A stretch of DNA of 64,000 nucleotides from positions 2,954,001-3,018,000 of the forward strand of contig NZ_CP058595.1 of the NCBI RefSeq assembly GCF_013402795.1. The letters run 5' to 3'. The stretch comes from Costertonia aggregata. GTDB lineage: Bacteria; Bacteroidota; Bacteroidia; Flavobacteriales; Flavobacteriaceae. The notes beneath the pieces are model-generated. The model was not told the DNA's origin and did no database searches. It saw only the letters and a list, made by a program, of their open reading frames with translations. This document shows positions 17,946 to 25,846 of the stretch, piece by piece. How positions within the stretch are numbered: the first letter of the stretch is position 1; each line of letters starts with the position of its first letter. The position numbers and the translations under genes are program-made.

Positions 17946-18850
17946 TATTTGGTGCTAAATTTGAATTCGGTTGCATTTGTGTATTTTTCTTTTGGTCGCA
18001 ATACGCAGGAAGGAAAATTGTTATGGTTGGGCGCATCGGGAAAATTCTGAGTCTCAAAACAAATGGCGGGAAAATATTCTGGTGTATAAACCACTACCGC
18101 AGGTTGATCGGTAAAAACCTGCATATGAATTCCCGATTTTTCGGAACAAACCATTGCAGCTGCTCTCTTGGTATCGTTTATGACAAAAGGGGTATCCAAT
18201 CGTATTTCATGTATTTTTTTCTGTTTTGTGAAATCGATATCCGTATTCGTGGCATCTACCAATTTTCCCGTTGGTAAAAGATTCGGTTTAGTTTCGACCA
18301 TTTTGGAGCAATGTAATTGTAGGTCATAATGGTCAATGGTTTTTTGGCTGTCTAAATTAAAATAGGAATGGTTGGTAAGGTTAACGACCGTGCATTTATC
18401 GGTTACCGCTTCATGTATTATATGAAGCGAACTATCAATTAATTGGTAGGTTACCGTCGCTTTCAAATTTCCGGGATACCCTTCTTCCCCATGCTTACTC
18501 AAATAGGATAGTTTCACAAAGGGGTTTGCTCCTTGGTGTATGCTTTCAAAGGTCCAGTATTTTTTCCCAAAACCTTCTTTCCCGCCATGTAGGTGAACCC
18601 CGTTTTCACTATGTAGCGAATATTGGTTGCCGTTTAGGACAAAACTTCCGTTGCTGATACGACCTGCATACCTACCGATACAGGCTCCCAAAAAATAGGT
18701 GTCGCTCAAATATTCTTTAGGCTTGTTCAATGAAGTGACTACATTTATTTTTCTCCCTTGATTGTCTGGCACTTCCAACTTTTGTATAATGGCACCATAG
18801 TCGATTACCGTTAGGCTTATCCGCTCGTTTTTAATCGTAACTTGTTTCAA
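17945..18850 (-). CDS. Aldose 1-epimerase (galactose mutarotase family)
   Basis: A 301-residue cytoplasmic protein without signal peptide. Family motifs are IGRYAGRISNG, VHLHGG (active-site His region), NHSYFNL (second catalytic-region His) and TPEYFPAICFETQ near the C-terminal catalytic Glu. It interconverts alpha and beta aldose anomers. It is shorter than lipoprotein mutarotases of Bacteroidota (about 380 residues), as is usual for cytosolic types. No sugar catabolic gene is adjacent. Confidence 0.92.
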   Translation of the reverse strand: MKQVTIKNERISLTVIDYGAIIQKLEVPDNQGRKINVVTSLNKPKEYLSDTYFLGACIGRYAGRISNGSFVLNGNQYSLHSENGVHLHGGKEGFGKKYWTFESIHQGANPFVKLSYLSKHGEEGYPGNLKATVTYQLIDSSLHIIHEAVTDKCTVVNLTNHSYFNLDSQKTIDHYDLQLHCSKMVETKPNLLPTGKLVDATNTDIDFTKQKKIHEIRLDTPFVINDTKRAAAMVCSEKSGIHMQVFTDQPAVVVYTPEYFPAICFETQNFPDAPNHNNFPSCVLRPKEKYTNATEFKFSTK

Positions 18851-18956
18851 ACGTATTTCTTAAATTTTTAATAAAAGTAAATCTTTTTGCAACATCGTTT
18901 TTTTTTGCTCGTCTTTTAAATGATCAACAACCATAACTGACTTAGGAAACTGGCCA

Positions 18957-19499
18957 ATGTTTCAAATTGATTTAGTAGAACAATGCAAGACCAATGATCG
19001 TAAAGCTCAAGTAAAGCTTTACAGGCAGTATTGTAATGGTATGTATTGTGTTGCGATGCGATTTTTGAACGATCCTAACGATGCGGAAGACGTTCTGCAG
19101 GAAGCATTTATAAAGGCGTTTCAAAAAATGCATCAATTTAAGGGCGAGGTTACTTTTGGTTCATGGCTTAAACGTATCGTCATCAATAAATGTATCGACT
19201 TTTTAAAGGCCAAACGTGAAAATTTAGTGACTTTGGATGAGGGGTATATGCATATTGAGGATGAAACCGATTGGTATGTAGATGATGGTATCAGCATTGA
19301 AATCGTAAAAGAAGCCATAACCCGATTGGCCGATACGTATAGGTATGTTGTTCAATTGTTTTTGGTCGAAGGTTACGACCACAAGGAAATTTCCGGAATT
19401 CTAGATATTACGGAGACTGCCTGCAGAACCCGGTTATTACGGGGTAAAGGCCAATTAAAGGAGCTATTAAAAAAAGAGAACTATGGCACAGGATCTTAG
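18957..19499 (+). CDS. ECF-type RNA polymerase sigma factor
   Basis: A 180-residue protein with sigma region 2 (YRQYCNGMYCVAMRFLNDP, DAEDVLQEAFIKAF, GSWLKRIVINKCIDFLK) and region 4 (YRYVVQLFLVEGYDHKEISGIL, TETACRTRLLRGKGQLKELL). It starts a three-gene operon; its stop overlaps the next start by 17 bp. The next gene encodes a likely membrane anti-sigma factor, so activity is probably controlled by envelope signals. Confidence 0.95.
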   Translation: MFQIDLVEQCKTNDRKAQVKLYRQYCNGMYCVAMRFLNDPNDAEDVLQEAFIKAFQKMHQFKGEVTFGSWLKRIVINKCIDFLKAKRENLVTLDEGYMHIEDETDWYVDDGISIEIVKEAITRLADTYRYVVQLFLVEGYDHKEISGILDITETACRTRLLRGKGQLKELLKKENYGTGS

Positions 19500-20055
19500 G
19501 GAAATGTTCAAAAAAGAGAGGAAAAAACAGGATTACGACCTTGCAAAAGGGCATGAACAGCGCTTTTTAAAACGGTTGAATATTGAACTACCATCAAAGA
19601 AAAAGTCGAAATTTCCGATATTAAAAATAGCAGCGGCTGTTTTAGCCTTAATGGGGTCGGGTTGGTTGGCTCACGAAATTTTTCAAGAAGAGCCACAAAA
19701 AAACACGCTAGTAAATACCCAAACCAAAACCGAAGAGAAAAAAGGGATTTCTTTTGGAGACCTTTCCCCGGATTTGAAAAAGGTAGAGGATTATTACGTG
19801 GCCAATATCAACCTTGAACTTTCACAACTGGAGATTTCACAGGATAACAAAACTTTGGTCGATAGTTTTATGGAGCGTTTGGACGAACTCAATATCGAGT
19901 ACGCCAAGTTGAACGATGAGCTCAATGAGATTGGCCCCAATGACCAAACAATCTCGGCACTTATCAAAAACTTACAGCTACGGTTGCAGTTACTACAAAA
20001 ATTAAAAAAGAAGTTGAACGAATTAAAAACATCAAAAAATGAACAGATTATATAA
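19483..20055 (+). CDS. Putative anti-sigma factor, single-pass membrane protein
   Basis: A 190-residue protein overlapping the sigma gene by 17 bp. A basic N-terminal cytoplasmic part (EMFKKERKKQDYDLAKGHEQRFLKRL) precedes one membrane segment (about residues 45-62, KIAAAVLALMGSGWLAHEI) and a periplasmic helical domain rich in Leu, Asn and Glu that probably forms a coiled coil. No zinc-binding HxxxCxxC is present. The role is inferred from position and topology rather than a recognised domain. Confidence 0.8.
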   Translation: MAQDLREMFKKERKKQDYDLAKGHEQRFLKRLNIELPSKKKSKFPILKIAAAVLALMGSGWLAHEIFQEEPQKNTLVNTQTKTEEKKGISFGDLSPDLKKVEDYYVANINLELSQLEISQDNKTLVDSFMERLDELNIEYAKLNDELNEIGPNDQTISALIKNLQLRLQLLQKLKKKLNELKTSKNEQII

Positions 20056-21481
20056 AATCGCATGTACATGCCTGTGTCTTATCAGCCTGGGGAGTTATGC
20101 ACAAAAATCCAAAACATTTAACGAGACCTTTAATGTGTCGGAAAACGCGGTATTGGACATCAACACCAGCCATGCCGATATAGAGTTTGAGACTTGGGAC
20201 AAAAATCAAGTGGTGGTCGAGGCCGTTATTGAAATCGAAGGGGCAACAGATGCCGAAGCGGAGGATTATTTTAATAACGGAATAATTGACATTAAAGGCA
20301 ACAGTAAAAAAATTGAAATCAATACAAGAACTGAAAATAGCTGGTTCTTTAAACATAGTGCCGGAAAATCGCACGACTTTGATTTTAATTTTAATGGCCA
20401 AATGTTACAGGATATCCTGGTAGATATACCCGAAATGCCAGATTTTCCAGAAGTTATCGTACTCGATGAAATAAGGGAACTTCCTCCAATGCCCCCAATG
20501 CCCATTCAAAACTTTGATTACAAGGCGTATAAAAAAGATGGGGAAAAGTATTTGAAAAAATGGAAAAAAGAGTTTGATAAAAACTTTGATGCCGATTATA
20601 AGAAACAAATGGAAGAATGGGGCGAACGTATGGCCGAACGTGCCGAGGAGCGGAAAAAGCGTATCAAAATACGAATGGAAGAACGTAAACAACGTTTAGA
20701 GGAAAGAGCGGAAGAGATGAAATCCCGCAGAGAAAAAATACATGAGATCCGTAGTAGTATCATAAGCAAGGGAAAGCGTTTAGACTCTACGCGATATCTA
20801 TTTATCGATAGTGACGATTTGGATAATGGCCCCAATATTTTCTTTGGTTCTTCTAGTGGAAAAGCAAAGAACTATAAAGTGAAAAAGACCATTAAAATTA
20901 AACTGCCAAAATCTACCAAGATTCAGATGAACGTGCGTCACGGTGAGGTCAAGTTGGCCCAAAACACAAAAAACATCAATGCAACCTTGTCTTATGCAAG
21001 GTTGCTTGCCGCTACAATTGACGGAGCGGAAACCCTAATTTCAGCATCCTATTCGCCTGTAGACATCCAAAAATGGAATAAAGGAAGGTTGCGTACAGAC
21101 TACTCCGAACCGGTACGTATTGTTGAGGTGAACGACTTGAACTTGAATTCCGTATCGTCAGACGTAAGTATAGGTTATCTTATCAATACCGTAGAGGCCA
21201 ATAGTGATTTTAGTACCCTGAATATAAATGAAATAGCCAAAAACTTTAATGGACTAAGAGTCATTGTGAACAATGGGGAGTTGAGCTGCGGCCTCCCCAA
21301 ATCTGACTTTAGTGTACATATATCGGAAAAGGACAGTAAAATTAGGTATCCGTCGCAACTTAAAATGAGCGTACAGGGAGAAAATCACAAAAAGTTGCAT
21401 TTAGGGCATAATAATAGAAAGAACGATGACAGGTTGATACGCATAGAATCAAAATATAGCGATGTGGTCTTAAAAGAATAA
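20039..21481 (+). CDS. Secreted protein with DUF4097-like adhesin fold and charged coiled-coil insert
   Basis: A 480-residue protein with a signal peptide (to about SYA, residue 21). The N- and C-terminal parts resemble the repetitive beta-strand DUF4097 fold (VLDINTSHADIEFETWDKN, LNSVSSDVSIGYLINTVEANS). Between them are a Pro/Met stretch (ELPPMPPMPIQNF, near residue 150) and about 90 residues of very high Lys/Arg/Glu content (MAERAEERKKRIKIR), predicted coiled coil. It overlaps the anti-sigma gene by 17 bp and is probably the third part of the envelope-stress module. Confidence 0.82.
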   Translation: MNRLYKIACTCLCLISLGSYAQKSKTFNETFNVSENAVLDINTSHADIEFETWDKNQVVVEAVIEIEGATDAEAEDYFNNGIIDIKGNSKKIEINTRTENSWFFKHSAGKSHDFDFNFNGQMLQDILVDIPEMPDFPEVIVLDEIRELPPMPPMPIQNFDYKAYKKDGEKYLKKWKKEFDKNFDADYKKQMEEWGERMAERAEERKKRIKIRMEERKQRLEERAEEMKSRREKIHEIRSSIISKGKRLDSTRYLFIDSDDLDNGPNIFFGSSSGKAKNYKVKKTIKIKLPKSTKIQMNVRHGEVKLAQNTKNINATLSYARLLAATIDGAETLISASYSPVDIQKWNKGRLRTDYSEPVRIVEVNDLNLNSVSSDVSIGYLINTVEANSDFSTLNINEIAKNFNGLRVIVNNGELSCGLPKSDFSVHISEKDSKIRYPSQLKMSVQGENHKKLHLGHNNRKNDDRLIRIESKYSDVVLKE

Positions 21482-22216
21482 TTACTCCTTTAATACCAAA
21501 GTCCCAAATACATCGGCATCTATCCATCCCCGATTTTTATCCTCTCCAGCGATAAATACAGACCCTATGAAATTCTCCCTCTCCTTACTGCCATCATTAT
21601 CGCAATAGGCTAGGCCAAATCCGACTTTTTTTTCCTTAAACAGCTTTTTGGGGATATTTGTTTTACCGTCCATATAGGAATCATCAAATAGTTTTACCGC
21701 TATTTCCCACGTACTTGTTGTGCCCTTAGTAACCCTTTTGGAAACCACATGCTCGTTGAACAATCGTGGCTCACGATCCGGTGCGAGGTCTACAACTTTT
21801 CCGTCCAGAGCAATATGGTAAGCAAAGGCATTGTGGCTAAACTGGTGCAGACCGCCCGAATTGTTTTCATCAACAAAAACTTCGACACAATCATCGTCCC
21901 ACCAAAATTTAAATGGGTCTTCCTTTTGGTCGTATAGCACATCATCGGTAATCTCAACTAAAATATATAGTGCATCAGTGTCCCATGTGAGTTTGTACCT
22001 TCCGTTAAAATCTTCATAGGAATAGGCTTCCCCGACCCAGTTTTGATCAAGGGGATGCCACTGAGCGGCATTCCAGCAATTTTCATTGGCTTTTCCGTCG
22101 AGGGTAGGGCTTACGGTCGCTTTTTGTACTTCAATAATTTGATGGTCTTTCTTTTTACCATTGTCCGTACAGCATATCAAAAGCAATAGACACACTAAAA
22201 AGCAATAACTTTTCAT
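21482..22216 (-). CDS. CBM9-like sugar-binding lipoprotein
   Basis: A 244-residue protein with a lipoprotein signal (LLLICCTDNG). The mature part matches the carbohydrate-binding module family 9 domain: PTLDGKANENCWNAAQW, YKLTWDTDALYILVEITDD and CVEVFVDENNSGG. Stand-alone CBM9 lipoproteins probably bind reducing ends of glycans at the cell surface. Its stop codon directly abuts that of the convergent gene, and both proteins end in VLKE because the junction is an imperfect palindrome. Confidence 0.88.
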   Translation of the reverse strand: MKSYCFLVCLLLLICCTDNGKKKDHQIIEVQKATVSPTLDGKANENCWNAAQWHPLDQNWVGEAYSYEDFNGRYKLTWDTDALYILVEITDDVLYDQKEDPFKFWWDDDCVEVFVDENNSGGLHQFSHNAFAYHIALDGKVVDLAPDREPRLFNEHVVSKRVTKGTTSTWEIAVKLFDDSYMDGKTNIPKKLFKEKKVGFGLAYCDNDGSKERENFIGSVFIAGEDKNRGWIDADVFGTLVLKE

Positions 22217-22485
22217 AATTATATAGATGGTTTGGGGTACGACTATGATACTAAGTTACGTTTTAATACGCATATGGTATCTGCATGATAATCCAAAGGC
22301 AACAACCATAATTATGTCATTGACCTATCGCAGAGTGAAAACGAGGAAGGTATTGCGTTGTAACTAGAAAATACAGAAAACCCACAACATTGTGCGAAGT
22401 TGAAATCACTAAAACAAGTAGGTCTACTCGAAAAGATATATTTCACCTCTGTAAGCAAACTCTTCTGCTTATGTGCCTTAAGATA

Positions 22486-23181
22486 TTAGTGGGCGTCCTC
22501 TTTTAGGTAATCCTTAAAATTTTCCTTGAATCGGTTATATCGGGGAATGGAGACATTCCTAATGTATGAATTGTTCGGATTCAATCTTTCATAATCCTGG
22601 TGATACGCTTCGGCCATCCAAAACTTATCAAATTTGGTGACTTCGGTTACTATGGGGTCATTGCCGTACGCACCGCTTTCTTCTAAAAGTTGAATATAAT
22701 CCGCTATAATTTTTTTCTCGGCATCGTTCTTAAAAAAAGCAATGGATCGATATTGTCTACCACGATCGGGCCCTTGACGGTTTAAGCTTGTTGGGTCATG
22801 AGAGCCGAAAAACACTTGTACCAATGCGGTAAATGAAATTTTTTCGGGATCGTAATATACTTCAACAGCTTCGGCATGATCCGTTTTACCGTAGCCAACC
22901 TGCTCATAAGTGGGATTTTCTTGGGTTCCTCCAGAATATCCCGAAACTACTTCTTTTACCCCTTTTACACTTTCAAAAATGGCTTCAACGCACCAAAAAC
23001 ATCCGCTTGCAAAATAAGCGGTTTCGTATTTGCTCAAATCTTGGGGAGATATTTTCTCTTTTTTTTGGGCTTTCGCCTTGGTCGAAGCTACCGTTACATC
23101 GGTACTTTTTTTATTATTGGATTGGCAGCTGGCCGAAAATAATATTCCCAAGGCCAATACCGATGCTTTTAAAAATTTCAT
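22486..23181 (-). CDS. msrA: Peptide methionine sulfoxide reductase MsrA, lipoprotein form
   Basis: Reduces methionine-S-sulfoxide in proteins. A lipobox (FSASC, Cys19) indicates export; the enzyme domain begins near residue 52 with ASGCFWCVEAIFE, where Cys61 is the catalytic residue, followed by GYSGGTQENPTYEQV, GHAEAVEV-type TDHAEAVEVYYDP and AEAYHQDY. No MsrB domain is fused. It probably repairs envelope proteins. The 269-bp gap before the CBM9 gene contains no evident gene. Confidence 0.95.
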   Translation of the reverse strand: MKFLKASVLALGILFSASCQSNNKKSTDVTVASTKAKAQKKEKISPQDLSKYETAYFASGCFWCVEAIFESVKGVKEVVSGYSGGTQENPTYEQVGYGKTDHAEAVEVYYDPEKISFTALVQVFFGSHDPTSLNRQGPDRGRQYRSIAFFKNDAEKKIIADYIQLLEESGAYGNDPIVTEVTKFDKFWMAEAYHQDYERLNPNNSYIRNVSIPRYNRFKENFKDYLKEDAH

Positions 23182-23287
23182 ACTGCTTTTCTTTTTCGTG
23201 GTTTTGTATGTGAATTTACGAAGTCCTTACAGTAATAAGGGTTAAAAAATGTTAATGAATTAAATATACCACACTATTTTTGATACA

Positions 23288-23971
23288 ATGCAACTACATC
23301 ATATTATAGAATCCATTCAAAGTACTTCTATCCCTATCTTAGATACTGAAATCTGCGCGAAGAGTTACGTGCCTATAGACTTATCTACGTCAAATACCGA
23401 ATTGAAAAATCTGGACATTACCCGGCCCGAAGTTTGTCAGCGATATATTGATACAGTATTATTACGAACCAATGGGAAAGTAGCTTTTGGTGGATATTTG
23501 GAACATCGCAATTTATATTCTGACAAATCAAATTTTGGCAGTTCGGGAGATGCTGTTAGAAACATACATTTAGGAATTGATTTTTGGTGTGAGGCGGGTA
23601 CAAAAGTTTTGGTGCCCTTAGAAGGCAAAGTACATAGCTTTCAAAATAATGTAGCCATAGGTGACTACGGTCCAACCATCATTTTAGAGCATACTTATAA
23701 TCGTATTTCTTTTTATTCGCTCTATGGTCATTTATCGGTAGAATCGTTGAATGGCCTCTTTAAAGGAAAGGTTTTTAGGCAGGGCGATTTTTTAGCGACT
23801 TTAGGTACAGTGGATATCAATGTAAACTATGCGCCACATCTACATTTTCAAATTATTCGTGATATTCAGGATAAAACGGGCGACTATCCTGGGGTTTGTA
23901 CCAGTAATACTCTTGAATTTTATAGTCAAAACTGTCCAAATCCCAACTTATTGCTAAAATTGAAAACATAA
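23288..23971 (+). CDS. M23-family (LytM) peptidase domain protein without signal peptide
   Basis: A 227-residue protein with an M23 domain: HLGIDFWCEAGT (HxxxD zinc ligands), SLYGHLS and APHLHFQI (HxH). The zinc ligands are all present. There is no signal peptide or membrane segment, unlike peptidoglycan hydrolases of this family, so either export is non-classical or the domain acts in the cytoplasm. Similar domains occur fused to aminotransferases in Bacteroidota. Confidence 0.85.
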   Translation: MQLHHIIESIQSTSIPILDTEICAKSYVPIDLSTSNTELKNLDITRPEVCQRYIDTVLLRTNGKVAFGGYLEHRNLYSDKSNFGSSGDAVRNIHLGIDFWCEAGTKVLVPLEGKVHSFQNNVAIGDYGPTIILEHTYNRISFYSLYGHLSVESLNGLFKGKVFRQGDFLATLGTVDINVNYAPHLHFQIIRDIQDKTGDYPGVCTSNTLEFYSQNCPNPNLLLKLKT

Positions 23972-23997
23972 ACTATCGATAAAGGGCATTATCCCAT

Positions 23998-24090
23998 CGG
24001 TAAAGTGTTTTCAAGGTCATTTCCTTACATCGATATTTTTTTGCAGTTTATCCCCTGTTTTGTCACTTAACGAATAAAATCGGTTTTTGA
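23998..24090 (+). promoter_or_regulatory. Upstream region shared with the 31.7-kb paralogue
   Basis: About 90 bp that align almost without gaps to 31561-31653, including the shared words CGGTAA, GGTCATTT, ATTTTT, TTTATCC and CACT at the same spacing. It ends about 60 bp before the small secreted protein gene, so it is a candidate regulator-binding region. Confidence 0.5.
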
Positions 24091-24151
24091 ACGAATGTGA
24101 ACGTGGCAAAATACCCTCGCGGGAGTTATTATAGTGTAACAAACGCAAACT

Positions 24152-24391
24152 ATGAAAACTATCTTAACCTTGATCTTTGTTCTTTTTATCGGAGTAGCGG
24201 CACAAGCACAAGATGTATCCAAAGAAGTAAAGGTAACAACTGTTGGGATGGGAATCGTTATTGAGACTTCTGGTCAAGATGTGAAGTTGGAAACAAAGAC
24301 CGAGGTTGCCCGTTTGTACAAGTTCAAAAATTCCAAAATCAAAAAGGAATTATCGTTCACAACGAAAAGAAACAGAGCTAAATTGGCCTAG
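24152..24391 (+). CDS. Small secreted protein, paralogue of the 31.7-kb gene
   Basis: A 79-residue precursor with a clear signal peptide (MKTILTLIFVLFIGVAAQAQ). The mature part ends in ARLYKFKNSKIKKELSFTT and a final KRNRAKLA. This basic C-terminal block of 27 residues is nearly identical to the gene at 31716-31973. No enzymatic motif is visible. The conserved basic tail could bind an envelope partner or serve as a released peptide; function unknown. Confidence 0.8.
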   Translation: MKTILTLIFVLFIGVAAQAQDVSKEVKVTTVGMGIVIETSGQDVKLETKTEVARLYKFKNSKIKKELSFTTKRNRAKLA

Positions 24392-24395
24392 TAGC

Positions 24396-25082
24396 TTATT
24401 TGAGTACGTTTTTTAAAACACTCCAAACATTATCACGAACTATTTTTTGTCCTTCTGCGGTAGGGTGAATACCATCTTCCAAGTTAAGTTCAGGATTTCC
24501 CGCTACACCTTCCAGTAAGAAAGGAATCAATGCAATGTTGTTCTTTTCGGCTAATTTAGGATACATATACTTGAATTCCGTTGTATAATCGGCACCCATG
24601 TTGGGGGGTATCTGCATTCCCGTAAGAATAATTTTAGTTTCAGGGTTTTTGTTTCTGACCAAATCTATCATCTGCTGTAGATTATTTTTGGTTTCCTGTA
24701 ACGGAATGCCCCGAAGACCGTCATTTGCTCCCAATTCCAAAACAAAAACATCTACCTTTTGATTGAGTACCCAACCCAAACGGTTAAGTCCGCCAGATGT
24801 GGTTTCCCCACTAACACCAGAGTTGATGGCCGTGTAGTTTAATCCCAAGGAGTCCAATCTGTTTTGAATCAAGGCCGGAAAAGCCTCCTCAGTATCCAAT
24901 CCATATCCCGCAGTGAGGCTGTTTCCAAAAAAAAGAATGGTTTTATCTTCGGTTTTTATATTTGATGTAACAGACTCCACCGAAGTTTCGTTTTTTTCAC
25001 CGCCTTTTTTTTCCTGACTATCGCCACATGAAATAATACATAAAAGGGCCAAAAAATAACGAAACTTTAAGATTGTCTGCAT
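24396..25082 (-). CDS. tesA: SGNH arylesterase/lysophospholipase lipoprotein (TesA-like)
   Basis: The ATG at 25082 (MQTILKFRYFLALLCIISCG) begins a lipoprotein signal; an in-frame start at 25109 would add nine residues. Block I is FFGNSLTAGYGL, with Asn replacing the Asp of GDSL. ELGANDGLRG is block III and EDGIHPTAEGQ gives the Asp-His pair. The gene is divergent from an ABC ATPase/permease pair exactly as E. coli tesA is from ybbA-ybbP, supporting the TesA assignment. Confidence 0.9.
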   Translation of the reverse strand: MQTILKFRYFLALLCIISCGDSQEKKGGEKNETSVESVTSNIKTEDKTILFFGNSLTAGYGLDTEEAFPALIQNRLDSLGLNYTAINSGVSGETTSGGLNRLGWVLNQKVDVFVLELGANDGLRGIPLQETKNNLQQMIDLVRNKNPETKIILTGMQIPPNMGADYTTEFKYMYPKLAEKNNIALIPFLLEGVAGNPELNLEDGIHPTAEGQKIVRDNVWSVLKNVLK

Positions 25083-25156
25083 AGGTATCCCGTATAAAAT
25101 GAAAATCATTTCCTTATTTTGCCGTTTTCACAACTTGCTATAAGAAAAGAGAATTT

Positions 25157-25846
25157 ATGTCAAAGATATTAAACGTCAATCACCTAGGAAAAACATATGA
25201 TAGTGGTTCCAAAAAGTTAACTGTTCTGGACGATATTTCGTTCTCGATAGCTAAAGGGGAGACTTTTGCCATTGTAGGACCATCGGGAAGCGGTAAAACA
25301 ACATTATTGGGACTTTGTGCCGGCTTGGACCGCCCAGATAATGGTAGCGTTGAGCTGTGCGGTAGAAAGTTGGGTACTTTATCCGAGGATGAGCGTGCCG
25401 TTTTGCGCAACAAAGAGGTCGGGTTTATTTTTCAGAATTTTCAATTGTTGCCTACGTTGACAGCCTTGGAGAATGTAATTGTTCCATTGGAACTGCAAGG
25501 CTTTAAAAACCCTTCCAAAACTGGTATGGATTTGTTGGATAAAGTAGGCTTACATGATCGCGTTCATCATTACCCCTCACAATTATCAGGTGGCGAACAG
25601 CAACGCGTGGCACTAGCAAGGGCTTTTTCAAGCAAACCATCTATTTTGTTCGCCGACGAACCTACTGGTAATTTAGATGAAGAGACCGGTAAAAAGGTGG
25701 TGGATTTGCTGTTTGACCTAAACAAAGAAGCAGGTACAACTTTGGTCATTGTGACACATGATATGGAATTGGCACAATTGAACCAGCATATCCTGAAACT
25801 AAAAGGCGGAAAAGTACTCTCAAACGAAACTACCCTTGTATCGTGA
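25157..25846 (+). CDS. ABC transporter ATP-binding protein, YbbA/LolD type
   Basis: A 229-residue ATPase with Walker A GPSGSGKTTLLG, Q-loop FQNFQLLP, signature LSGGEQQRVALARA, Walker B ILFADEPTGNLD and H-loop VTHD. It belongs to the MacB/LolD group that drives FtsX-type permeases in mechanotransmission rather than substrate translocation. Its stop overlaps the permease start as GTGA. Confidence 0.93.
   Translation: MSKILNVNHLGKTYDSGSKKLTVLDDISFSIAKGETFAIVGPSGSGKTTLLGLCAGLDRPDNGSVELCGRKLGTLSEDERAVLRNKEVGFIFQNFQLLPTLTALENVIVPLELQGFKNPSKTGMDLLDKVGLHDRVHHYPSQLSGGEQQRVALARAFSSKPSILFADEPTGNLDEETGKKVVDLLFDLNKEAGTTLVIVTHDMELAQLNQHILKLKGGKVLSNETTLVS

Noticed and set aside
22217-22485. Possible gene or small RNA in the gap before msrA
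   Set aside because: No ORF, stem with T-tract or promoter pair could be supported.
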